A stretch of DNA of 64,000 bases from Farysia itapuensis (taxonomy: Eukaryota; Basidiomycota; Ustilaginomycetes; Ustilaginales; Ustilaginaceae): NCBI GenBank assembly GCA_023212645.1, contig JALBYC010000004.1:558001-622000 (forward strand). The letters are read 5' to 3'. The position numbers and the translations under genes are program-made. Shown here piece by piece: positions 56,062-64,000 of the stretch. The first letter of the stretch is position 1; each line of letters starts with the position of its first letter. Under the pieces are notes generated by a model. The model was not told where the DNA came from and did no database searches. It was given only the letters and a program-made list of their open reading frames with translations.

Positions 56062-57606
56062 ATGGTGACTCTATCCTACGCACAAGAAGAGGCTCCGCCA
56101 CGCCAGGCTCGTCGACTGGTCTCGAGGCGAAATGCTCGTGTTGTGTCAACTGCATCCATCGAGCGAGAGGGCGAGGCAAGCTTACTCTCCAGCATCAGCA
56201 ATCTGACCAACACCATCATCGGTACCGGAATGCTCGCCACTCCTGGAGCGTTCAAGTGGACGGGCTTGCTGGTTGGTGTCTTTCTCATCTTTTTCTGTGG
56301 CTTCACTGCTGCTCTCGGGTTGTACTTCCTGACGCGCTGTGCTGCCCGCGTGGGAGGCAGAAAGAACAGCTTCTTCACCATAGCGAGTCAAGCACTGCCG
56401 TCTGGGGCGTATTGGTTCGATGTTGCTATCGCTCTCAAATGCTATGGCGTCTCGATCTCCTACCTCATCATCTGCGGTCAGCTGATGCCCCAGGTTGTCA
56501 TCAGCTTCTTTAGAGCTTTTCATCGGGACATTCACCAGATCCCAGTGCTGTTTCTCGACCGAAGCTTTTGGATCTTGGCGTTGATGATACTGTTGATCCC
56601 ACTCTGTTTCCTTCGACGGCTCGACTCGCTCAGATATACCAGCTATCTGAGCTTACTTGCAGTCTTTTATCTCGTGGTCATCGTGCTGCATTACAGTCTA
56701 TCTTCGGACGCAAAAGCCAGTCTACCACCCATTGGTGAGGTGCATATGATTAATGTCTCACGGCACACTATCAGCATCTTTCCCGTCTTTGTCTTTGCTT
56801 TTACGTGCGCGCAAAACATGCTCCCAGTCTACAACGAGCTGTTTCAGAATCACGAGAGTCGAGTCAACACCGCTATTGGCTCGTCTATCGGCACTGGGGG
56901 AATCGTTTATCTCATCGTCGGTGTGCTCGGCTACCTCTCTTTCGGCTCCAATGTTGGCGACAACATCATTGCGATGTATCCGAGCACTAGCTTATTTGTC
57001 TGCTTTGGCCGTGTGTCCATCATTGTTCTGACCATCTTCAGCTATCCGCTCCAAGTTCACCCGTGTCGAGCATCGTTGGATAAGGTCTTGTCAAGACCTT
57101 CGCATCGACAACAGCTTCTGGATGCTGCAGCGTCAGATGCACTCCTCCCTCAGCAAGACTCCAACGAGGGTAACCCAATAGAGCCCTATCGCGACGACGA
57201 AAGCGCACCCGCTTCCACCCCTGCATCTACACGGCATGCCGCTCCACCAGCTGCTTTTGGCATCGCCGACCCCGACGAAATCCCGCTCGGCAAGTGGTGT
57301 CTGATGACCGCTGGCATCCTCAGCACTACTTTCGTCATCAGTCTCCTGGTCGACGATTTGTCCATCATCCTGGGCTTTGTCGGATCGGTAGGCAGTACCA
57401 CCATCAGCTTTATCCTCCCAGGCATCCTGTACGCCTCCTTGTTCGCCGATCAGCCACGGTCTCGACTTCGGAAAGCTGCGATTGCGCTGGCCTCGTGGGG
57501 ATGCTTCGTCCTGGTCGTCGCGCTATCGGCCAACATCTACAAGCTGATCAACGCACCAGTACCGCAGTCCTTACTCGTCACAAAGCTAACCAGGCGTTTC
57601 ACCTAG
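56062..57606 (+). CDS. AAAP-family amino-acid transporter (AVT5/6/7-like)
   Basis: The 514-residue protein has about eleven TMs and the AAAP signature NLTNTIIGTGMLATPGAFKWTG at the first TM. The N-terminus is short (about 45 residues) with an arginine-rich stretch, in contrast to the long N-terminus of the AVT1-type protein at 36790-39048. A hydrophilic loop of about 75 residues lies between TM8 and TM9. The family (yeast Avt3-7) moves amino acids out of or into the vacuole, coupled to protons. Substrate unknown. Convergent with the DHHC gene; 154 bp separate the stops. Confidence 0.85.
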   Translation: MVTLSYAQEEAPPRQARRLVSRRNARVVSTASIEREGEASLLSSISNLTNTIIGTGMLATPGAFKWTGLLVGVFLIFFCGFTAALGLYFLTRCAARVGGRKNSFFTIASQALPSGAYWFDVAIALKCYGVSISYLIICGQLMPQVVISFFRAFHRDIHQIPVLFLDRSFWILALMILLIPLCFLRRLDSLRYTSYLSLLAVFYLVVIVLHYSLSSDAKASLPPIGEVHMINVSRHTISIFPVFVFAFTCAQNMLPVYNELFQNHESRVNTAIGSSIGTGGIVYLIVGVLGYLSFGSNVGDNIIAMYPSTSLFVCFGRVSIIVLTIFSYPLQVHPCRASLDKVLSRPSHRQQLLDAAASDALLPQQDSNEGNPIEPYRDDESAPASTPASTRHAAPPAAFGIADPDEIPLGKWCLMTAGILSTTFVISLLVDDLSIILGFVGSVGSTTISFILPGILYASLFADQPRSRLRKAAIALASWGCFVLVVALSANIYKLINAPVPQSLLVTKLTRRFT

Positions 57607-57760
57607 ACACAGACGTCACAGCATGAATCTATAACTTTTACATTTGCACGATGCTGATGACAGCAAGCACGACATGACGAGGGTATTGTGCAGAAAGCTG
57701 AGTGCGAAAAGAACGGAAGGGTATGATGCATAAAGTACACGACCGTAGCAAGCTGTATGT

Positions 57761-59494
57761 TCAGGACGAAGGTGTAGCCGAGTGATTGTTGCTCGAAGGC
57801 TGGGTTTTGCCCTCGTGTTCGTCGTCGTGCTCGAACTCTTCGTCTGTAAGCTGCTCTTCGGGGACGATGCCGGCGTGTTTGCCGCTAAGTCCACGCCGTT
57901 TGGCCCAGTGCCATCCGTCAGAATAAGGCGGAATCTGAACCGGCAGAAAGATGGTATAGTAGGGGTATGGTGAATTTGGACCGACATTGAAGAAGAGTTG
58001 CAGGTTGCGAACGCGTCCGACGTCGTAGACATTGATGAAATCCTGGCCTCGTTTCTTGGCCACCTCGCGATAGTGTGCGTTGTCGTTGCTCTCCACACTC
58101 GTCTCGCCTCGCGAAATGAGGATCAATTGCCAGCCAGCCATCACGGCTAGAGCAAAACCCATGATCAAGGCGAGCAAGAAAAGCAAGAGAACAAAGACAC
58201 GCGGTGTGTACGAGTAGGGCCAGTCTCCATGAAAGCTGAGCGACAGTCGCAACGGCTTGAGACTGGAGTACACAACAACGCCGCAGCCGATAGCGAGCCA
58301 GGACATGAACAGCACAAAGTACCGCTCGTTGCCCAGTCCGACGCATTGATTGAGCCAGGGACAGTGATGATCGAATTTGAGTGTGCACGTTTTGCATGCA
58401 CGGCAATGATGGGATCGCTCGGGCTTGGGTGGATGCACCTGTTTTTCCGCCTGTTGAGCCCCGAGCCAGGACCGAATTTCGACTTCTCCCTCGTCTTGGT
58501 CTTCGGCGGAGAGTTTTGCCGAGACCAGGGCGGCCGGCGTCTTTGTGCGAATCTGCTTCTCTACCTTTCGCAGCTCGGGTGGGAGAACAGACAGCGCTTT
58601 GCTGAGCATGATAGTAGGACACTTGCGGCACATGCCAGCTAGAGGGAAGAGGTCATCGTCGTCTTCATCAATGACTGTGATGGGGAACTCTGACCCTTCT
58701 TCTATGGGAGCCGGAGTCGAGACCATCGGATCGATGTCGCGGGTAAAGAGCGGAAGCTCAGACTTGGACGAGCGGGAGTTGCCGCCTTCATCTGAGGTGG
58801 AGGAACGATGTGTAGAAACGCCGGACGAGGAGTAGGTGCGGTCAGTGGTTGTTGCACGATGAGAGCCAACGGACGTAGACCGAGTGCGATGGCTGTCGAG
58901 CCCTTCGAGCGCAGTGTTGAGCTTTCGAAGGTCGGCGATTGATGCGACGCGGACAGGTGCCGCCGGTTCATGCGTTTCCTCGGGCATGACGTGCGATTTT
59001 GCACAGGAAAGATCCTGGATGGGTGGCCCAGAGGCGACGGCAGCACGAGTGCGAAAGCGTGCCCACCAAATGCTGCTACCTGGACCGGTTCGACGCTCGT
59101 TAACACCATCGCTAAGACCATCGCAGATACTACCAGGAGACTCGGTGCACGCCATGTAGTAGTGCCAGCCAATGCTGTAGACAAGGAACAGACAGAAGAA
59201 GAGCCAAAAGAAGAAGCGGGCCGACTGCAGCGGTGTAGTGACGAGAGCATTGTACAGTGTTGGTACGATGCCGAGGGCAATATGAGCTGGAGAGTGGGTG
59301 GAAAAGAGATTGGCAAGCTCGGTAGGCATCGGCGCCAGCTCGAGAAACATGGTGGAGAAAAATGTCCAGATGCCCCCTACGACGAGGACGATGCAGATGG
59401 CGACAAAGACAGGACCGGCCGAACCTGTGAGCCAGTCGGCCCCCTTTTCGACCTGACGAAAGGATACGTGGACGAACTCGGCGAGTGCCTTCAT
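57761..59494 (-). CDS. DHHC-type protein S-palmitoyltransferase (Pfa3-like)
   Basis: The 577-residue protein has two TMs near the N-terminus (about 25-50 and 90-115), a long cytosolic region of about 200 residues with low-complexity Ser/Thr, the DHHC cysteine-rich domain ([19 protein letters not shown] with the active DHHC at 375-378), and two further TMs. It transfers palmitate to cysteines of membrane-associated proteins. The motif that normally follows TM4 as TTxE reads GETSVE here, so it is degenerate. Size and the N-terminal TM pair resemble vacuolar Pfa3-type enzymes, but assignment to a specific PFA is tentative. The C-terminal tail is acidic and Ser/Asn-rich. Confidence 0.87.
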   Translation of the reverse strand: MKALAEFVHVSFRQVEKGADWLTGSAGPVFVAICIVLVVGGIWTFFSTMFLELAPMPTELANLFSTHSPAHIALGIVPTLYNALVTTPLQSARFFFWLFFCLFLVYSIGWHYYMACTESPGSICDGLSDGVNERRTGPGSSIWWARFRTRAAVASGPPIQDLSCAKSHVMPEETHEPAAPVRVASIADLRKLNTALEGLDSHRTRSTSVGSHRATTTDRTYSSSGVSTHRSSTSDEGGNSRSSKSELPLFTRDIDPMVSTPAPIEEGSEFPITVIDEDDDDLFPLAGMCRKCPTIMLSKALSVLPPELRKVEKQIRTKTPAALVSAKLSAEDQDEGEVEIRSWLGAQQAEKQVHPPKPERSHHCRACKTCTLKFDHHCPWLNQCVGLGNERYFVLFMSWLAIGCGVVVYSSLKPLRLSLSFHGDWPYSYTPRVFVLLLFLLALIMGFALAVMAGWQLILISRGETSVESNDNAHYREVAKKRGQDFINVYDVGRVRNLQLFFNVGPNSPYPYYTIFLPVQIPPYSDGWHWAKRRGLSGKHAGIVPEEQLTDEEFEHDDEHEGKTQPSSNNHSATPSS

Positions 59495-60157
59495 GTTGAA
59501 ATGGTTCTCACTACCGAACGCAAGTAACTGGCATGCCTTTGTACACGGTGGTGGTGGTGGTCAATGTCAGAGATGGGCGCCGTCAGCATTGATTTGCTGA
59601 CGATGAGAGACGGTGGGAAGGCATGAATTTAATACGTCGATTTTTCCGCTTGCATTTCCGTCGTAATTTACCGCAATAGTCAGCAAGATGATTACCATTG
59701 CATCATATGACTGTTGTACTCGGCTGCCCTGTCTCGCTTCCGCTTAGCGTCTTTGACATGCACACTTTTACCCAGAACAGCGGTGATGATGTGTACTTGT
59801 GGTGGCTATCGTACTTGCACAAGCTCAGCGAGCGGAATTCGGCCGGTGGCAACAAAGGGACGTGTGATGTGCCATTTGACAGGCCGACAGGGGCTCATGT
59901 TCCCCGCTTGTTCGCGAAATAGCTTTGGCGCAGGCAGGCACAATCACAATCACGATGTGTCGAATTAGTGATCCACCAAACATGTCAATACCATCATCCT
60001 TACGATGCCAGATCAGCTCTCTCATCATCAACAACGCTAGCTTCGATATCAAGCTTGTCTGTGCAATGTGTACATATACAGCTTAGGAGACGCTGCCTGT
60101 AATGGTACCTCAGTATCTACCACGTCGCCCCTGTCCTTGTTGCAACACAGCACAAAA
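59495..60157. other. Intergenic region with promoter of the DHHC gene
   Basis: About 660 bp upstream of the DHHC ATG. It contains a CACC/GGTGG repeat (GGTGGTGGTGGTC near 59549), and short open frames on both strands without recognisable motif. The candidate small gene starts at 60158. Confidence 0.45.
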
Positions 60158-60586
60158 ATGATTTCTGCAAACCGCTATCCCGTCACCCACTCGACTCCCG
60201 AAAAGTCTGCTGATTCGCAAGTTTTGATGGCGAGAGCAGCGATCAAATTGTCCCAAAAGGCGAGACATGCCGTCTCCAAGGCGTCACTCACATACAGAAC
60301 CCAGCCAAGTGCCACATCCACCATGTCATCGGCGACGTCAGAGAAGCAATCGAGGGCCAATGAGCTCAAGAAGTCCATCTCTTCTCCTCGTCTCGCCCCT
60401 TGTTCCTGGACTGAGGCATGGCTAAGTCAACAGAATGACCAGAGTGTCTTCAGCGACAATGAAAAAGACATGCTCACACAGAGTGGCGATTCTGCTCAAA
60501 CCACACTCTGCTCCTTTACGAGCAAGGAAGAAGACTCAAAGCCGAGTTCTGACACATCTACATCCAGGAGCTACACCTTTTTTTGA
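60158..60586 (+). CDS. Small Ser-rich hypothetical protein
   Basis: A 142-codon frame with a good ATG context (aaaaATGa) encodes a hydrophilic protein rich in Ser, Thr, Lys and Gln, with no TM, signal peptide or recognisable domain. It resembles typical lineage-specific disordered fungal proteins. A TATA-like ACATATACAG lies near 60070. It may be a real short gene or a chance frame; I cannot decide without expression or comparative data. Confidence 0.35.
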   Translation: MISANRYPVTHSTPEKSADSQVLMARAAIKLSQKARHAVSKASLTYRTQPSATSTMSSATSEKQSRANELKKSISSPRLAPCSWTEAWLSQQNDQSVFSDNEKDMLTQSGDSAQTTLCSFTSKEEDSKPSSDTSTSRSYTFF

Positions 60587-60687
60587 TAACCGTCTTTTCA
60601 TTACGAAATATTGATCCAAGAACAATGGGTATCCTACAAAATAGGCTGAAACGTTGCAGCCGATATGGCATGAAAGTGTCGTGCTCA

Positions 60688-62463
60688 TCAATTGATACGA
60701 AGCTTTTGTTTGATCTTCTGAGTCAACGAGGTATCGTCGTCGCCAGTCTTTCCGTTCTCTCCGCTTCCCGAGTTGTCATTGTCAGGCTTGCTTGCGCCGT
60801 CGTTATTGCTCTTCTCTTCCGCTTTGGCTTCTTTCTCCTTCTTCTGCTTTTTCTTACCTCCACCTTTGACTGTCTTCATCATCTTGCCGTACTGTTCCAT
60901 CCCTGCGAGTAGGAGCAGACTTTTGGAGAGAGTCACACGCTCCAGATCGACTCCAGAATCTTGCAGACTCTTGACAAAGTATCGGAAATGAGCGGTGCCG
61001 GCTCGGTAGTGACCGGACAAGGGGCTCAGACTGGTCAAGCGGCCGTCGTTGACTTTGAGAAGTCCGGCAGACAGGACCCTTCCGCCGTAGAGGAAGCTCG
61101 AGTGTTGGAAGTAGCCTGTCTGCTTAAGGCCAATGTACAGCTCTCGACGTGAATTGTAGACATAGATCCAGGTATTATTGCCAATCGTCTTTCGCAGAAG
61201 CATGTCAGACCAGTTGGACGACTTGAGTGCGTCTAGATGGCGCGACTTGCCACTTCTCTTGGACTGGTAGTGCCGAGCTGCTTCCGTCTTTTCGGCCGAA
61301 GTCATCTCGCCTTCTTCGCTAGAGGAGCTGCTAGAGTCTGATGAAGACCCGTCGACCTGCTCCTCAAGCGAGCTTCCCGAAGCGCCTCGCTCAAGTGCTT
61401 TTCGTTGTCGTTGCTGACGAGCTTCCTCCTGCTCATCGTCTCCTAGGTCGCAGATACCACGACCATCGCCCAGGTCTTTGTGCTTGTTGCGTTGGGTATC
61501 GACAGGTTTGCCGTTGCGTCTCCAGATCAGCAAACCGTTCTGAATATCGACAATGTAGTTTCGTCGCTGCTCAGAGCTAAGGTAGATGACACACTCAGAG
61601 TCCAGCCGTTCTCGCGGACAATCTTCGATGTCGACCTCCTTGCCTTCTCCCTCGTCAAGCCATCTGAAGAAGTTGTCCTTTGTGTCCGACTCTTGCCACT
61701 TTTGGTGGTAGAACTTGAGATTGGAGCCGTAGCGATGCTTTTTGTCTACCATTTCGAGCCAATACTGGCATTCCATGGTCTTGCTCAGCTCCTGGGCTTC
61801 ACCACCGCGGGTCCAACGCTCAATAAGCTTGAGTGCGGGCTGTCTTGGCTTGGCGATACTACGGATGTTGTCGACCTTGCCATCGTCGTTACCGCCAGGT
61901 ACGTTCCCAACCTTGCTATCGCTTTCCGTCAGCGCGTGTTCTTCGCCATGGGTTTGAAGAGAGGGACCACCTTCGACAGGTTCATCTGTTTTTGTACCGT
62001 TGCCGTCTTTTGCCCCCTTATCGGCGCCAGAGAGTTGACCGGCAAGCAATTGTCCACGCTTCCACCTGGACGTAGTATCATTTTGGCCTTGATTGGATTG
62101 CTTGTTTGCTTGTTCGAGACGCATGCGGTGGATGCCATCCGTCCATCGCGTGTCAGCAGAGATGTTGCATCCGTTCAGCTGTCGCCGAGTACGATATCCA
62201 CGATAGTTGCGCTGAATGAGGCGAGCCGCGGCCGAGTCGCTATCATCTGTCCCTTGCCCATCTTCTTTACCCTCCTGCTTGTCCTTGGAAGAGGTTTCGT
62301 CAGAGGTTTTGTTCTTCTCTGCATTGTTGTCTGCTTCATTGGCGGAAACGGTTGTGGTACCGTCTACGTGCAGCTGTGCGTCTCCGTTTTCAGGGTTCTT
62401 GGCATGATTCTGCTCCTCCTGCGCTTGTACGACGGGCGGAACGGTACGCACTCCAGTTGCCAT
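60688..62463 (-). CDS. IQM-like calmodulin-binding protein
   Basis: The 591-residue protein has an IQ calmodulin-binding motif (ARLIQRNYRGYRTRR, about 80-94) followed by a conserved core: RYGSNLKFYHQKW, FFRWLDEGEGKEV, CPRERLDSECVIYL, IYVYNSRRELYIGLKQ, GYFQHSSFLYGGRVLSAG, and LSGHYRAGTAHFRYF. This order matches the plant IQM (IQ-motif) protein family. N- and C-termini are Asp/Ser/Lys-rich and disordered; an acidic Ser stretch (SSDSSSSSSEEGE) lies in the middle. The molecular function of IQM proteins is mostly unresolved outside plant calcium/stress signalling. No TM or signal. Confidence 0.85.
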   Translation of the reverse strand: MATGVRTVPPVVQAQEEQNHAKNPENGDAQLHVDGTTTVSANEADNNAEKNKTSDETSSKDKQEGKEDGQGTDDSDSAAARLIQRNYRGYRTRRQLNGCNISADTRWTDGIHRMRLEQANKQSNQGQNDTTSRWKRGQLLAGQLSGADKGAKDGNGTKTDEPVEGGPSLQTHGEEHALTESDSKVGNVPGGNDDGKVDNIRSIAKPRQPALKLIERWTRGGEAQELSKTMECQYWLEMVDKKHRYGSNLKFYHQKWQESDTKDNFFRWLDEGEGKEVDIEDCPRERLDSECVIYLSSEQRRNYIVDIQNGLLIWRRNGKPVDTQRNKHKDLGDGRGICDLGDDEQEEARQQRQRKALERGASGSSLEEQVDGSSSDSSSSSSEEGEMTSAEKTEAARHYQSKRSGKSRHLDALKSSNWSDMLLRKTIGNNTWIYVYNSRRELYIGLKQTGYFQHSSFLYGGRVLSAGLLKVNDGRLTSLSPLSGHYRAGTAHFRYFVKSLQDSGVDLERVTLSKSLLLLAGMEQYGKMMKTVKGGGKKKQKKEKEAKAEEKSNNDGASKPDNDNSGSGENGKTGDDDTSLTQKIKQKLRIN

Positions 62464-62750
62464 TGTTGTAGTGGCAACTCAAATGGATGGGTTGCGGATG
62501 GATGGCAAGGAGGCGGGTGATGCGGGGATTGAAGAGATAACCGCATGTCGGTTGTCAAGGCGAGGACATGTGGTGCCTGTCTGGCTGTGTTCCGCCGGTT
62601 GACAACACACACGCGGGAAGGCGTCATCGAAATTTTGGCGTAAACAGATTTTTGAAAGATGTTAGACCGCGATTTGACGAAGGTGAACTTTTATTTTTTG
62701 TCCACATGCTTCTTGTTACGATCGGGCAGACGACTTTGGCCCCTTGCACA

Positions 62751-63138
62751 ATGGCAGATACGGTCAAGGTCAAGGTCGAATTCGGCGGAGGAACGGAGCT
62801 ACTGCTGGCGCCGCCGCATCTCAAAAAGCACACCATCGATCTTCCGCGAACTACAGAAGCTGGCGAGCAGACCAATGTCACCTTTCTCATCGAATGGATC
62901 CGTCGCAACTTGATTACCGAACGAGAAGAATTGTTCGTCGACGGCGACTCAGTGTAAGTCTTGACGGTATAATGCTGACCGCACAGGAAGACCTGCTGAC
63001 GCTGGCTCGGTTCTGTGCAGACGGCCGGGCATTCTTGTGCTCATCAACAACGGCGACTGGGAGCTCGAAGGCGAGGGGGACTATGTTCTACAAACTGGCG
63101 ACGAAGTAGTCTTCATTAGTACATTACATGGCGGATAG
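62751..63138 (+). CDS. URM1: Ubiquitin-related modifier Urm1 (two exons)
   Basis: Exon 1 is 62751-62953 and exon 2 is 63021-63138. The 67-bp intron has donor GTAAGT and acceptor GTGCAG. Splicing joins DSV to [15 protein letters not shown], a strongly conserved Urm1 stretch. The 106-residue protein ends in the essential diglycine (STLHGG). Urm1 is thiocarboxylated by Uba4 and supplies sulfur to tRNA wobble uridine thiolation; it also conjugates to proteins. An ATG-less extension upstream to 62568 is not needed. The frame, length and Gly-Gly tail leave little doubt. Confidence 0.95.
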
Positions 63139-63339
63139 AAAAAGAGCATATGGTATTGTCTGTCTTGAGTGTGTGCACAACACCGCCCTGTCCGTGTGTC
63201 GCGGTAGCATGCAAATGCAGACACGCGTAATGCCAACGACCCACAAAAAAGGGTCCAAAATTGGCCGAAGATTCGCTTGGCACTTGACACTGACATATCG
63301 GCATGCTCACCATACCCTCTTCATAGTCTCTTTCCCCAA

Positions 63340-64000
63340 ATGGCCACTTCCGAGGTACGAAAGCGCGCCAAAAAGACGTCTCCAACGTCATTGACGTCGT
63401 CTGGTAACGGTCGTCGGCCATCACCCGAAAAGCAGAGAATCACAGATTCCAGTGCCACTTGGAAGTCAGCATTGAGTCTGATCCTACTCGGGTTCTCTGC
63501 AACCTTCTTCGTCTCTGCGGGCGTGGCATTTTATGGCGGCGGATCATCGTGGCTACGTCAGTATACAGAATCACCGTCGGATCAGCCTGTGGGTCACAGA
63601 CACGTTGGGTCTTCATCTTCTGCTAGAGAGCCGTGGGGCGGCGGTGGGCAAAAGTATTTTCCTTCAGAAGCACGGACAACATCCCTGCCCTATACTCTAC
63701 CCCCAACAAGGCCATTGCCCGAGAAACCCACCACAATAGTGGATGAGACTAAGCGGGCTGCCATTCTAGAAGCCTTCACCCACTCTTGGAATGCTTACCG
63801 ACGAGATGCGTGGGGGTACGACGAATATCACCCCATCAGCAAGCACGGAACTAACCTCAATGGCAAAACTGGCAATGGCATAGGCTACACGATCGTCGAC
63901 ACGCTCGACACATTGATACTAATGGGGCTCAAAGAGGACTACGAGGCAGCGCGAGACTGGGTCAAATACGAGCTGACCTGGAACATATCTGGGAGAATGA
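63340..64000 (+). CDS. Class I alpha-1,2-mannosidase (GH47), 5' part only
   Basis: An open frame from the ATG at 63340 runs off the window end with no stop. It encodes a basic cytosolic N-terminus, a TM (about 45-68, LSLILLGFSATFFVSAGVAF), a Ser/Pro-rich stem and the start of a GH47 catalytic domain (AFTHSWNAYRRDAWGYDE, about residue 150, and GIGYTIVDTLDTLILMGL, about 187-204). The type II layout and these motifs match ER/Golgi mannosidases that trim Man9-type N-glycans. The catalytic Glu/Asp residues lie beyond the window, so completeness and function cannot be checked here. It starts about 200 bp after the Urm1 stop. Confidence 0.88.
   Translation, partial: MATSEVRKRAKKTSPTSLTSSGNGRRPSPEKQRITDSSATWKSALSLILLGFSATFFVSAGVAFYGGGSSWLRQYTESPSDQPVGHRHVGSSSSAREPWGGGGQKYFPSEARTTSLPYTLPPTRPLPEKPTTIVDETKRAAILEAFTHSWNAYRRDAWGYDEYHPISKHGTNLNGKTGNGIGYTIVDTLDTLILMGLKEDYEAARDWVKYELTWNISGRM

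Noticed and set aside
61480..62520. 346-codon plus-strand frame opposite the IQM-like gene
   Set aside because: It has no domain, repeats the antisense of a clearly conserved protein, and has the mixed composition of a shadow frame.
1..64000. tRNA genes, rRNA, CRISPR arrays and secondary-metabolite clusters
   Set aside because: No convincing tRNA A/B boxes were spotted in the intergenic stretches by eye, no spaced repeats of CRISPR type, and no polyketide, peptide-synthetase or terpene genes. A tRNA scan would be needed to be sure.

Overview
This window looks like a nuclear contig of a basidiomycete fungus, most likely a smut-type yeast or plant-associated species of Ustilaginomycotina. That placement is an inference. 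It rests on compact, mostly intronless genes, rare short GT-AG introns of about 55-70 bp, balanced-to-GC-rich codon use, short intergenic spaces, and typical fungal housekeeping genes (tricalbin, REV1, URM1, external NADH dehydrogenase, AVT-type vacuolar transporters, ENV7-type kinase). About thirty protein genes are supported. Where the open frame begins at TTG or GTG, the first plausible in-frame ATG was used as the start.

Layout. 1-1083 has no recognisable gene. 1084-11129 holds a SAM methyltransferase, a very unusual single-ORF fusion of a Pus9/Rib2-type tRNA pseudouridine synthase with a THUMP-domain RNA methyltransferase, the LYR protein SDHAF3, a histidine acid phosphatase, a hexokinase and a GRE2-like reductase. 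12101-14913 holds an RTA1-family membrane protein and a SET-domain methyltransferase. 15129-17881 is an accessory island: two tandem, diverged copies of an intein/HO-like element (Hint plus LAGLIDADG), each missing the part the other has kept, each behind the same TATA-containing leader. 18470-30385 holds an aquaporin with both NPA boxes altered, an ENV7/STK16 kinase, an alpha/beta hydrolase, a DUF202-like membrane protein, an F-box-like protein, an RCC1 propeller, an external alternative NADH dehydrogenase and a GNAT acetyltransferase. 30637-41007 holds a tricalbin, a RING/TRAF zinc-finger protein, an AVT1-type transporter and an FMN monooxygenase.

41008-44380 is a second accessory island. 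It carries a frameshifted tyrosine-recombinase-like remnant (DUF3435-like layout), the chromodomain tail of a Ty3/gypsy integrase, and GTGAG-rich inverted repeats. From 44381 the gene-dense pattern resumes: a mitochondrial carrier, a glutamate-carboxypeptidase-II-like protease, an Mcy1-like PLP enzyme, a conserved small protein, REV1 with three UBM-like repeats, an AVT5/6/7-like transporter, a DHHC palmitoyltransferase, a small hypothetical gene, a fungal relative of the plant IQM calmodulin-binding proteins, URM1, and the 5' end of a class I alpha-mannosidase cut by the window edge.

There is no single pathway cluster. Several genes do converge on tRNA modification (the pseudouridine synthase/THUMP fusion, URM1, and possibly the RCC1 propeller if it is a Kti13 homologue), and several on vacuole/endomembrane biology. 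The most novel items are the tandem intein-derived elements and the pseudouridine synthase/THUMP fusion.
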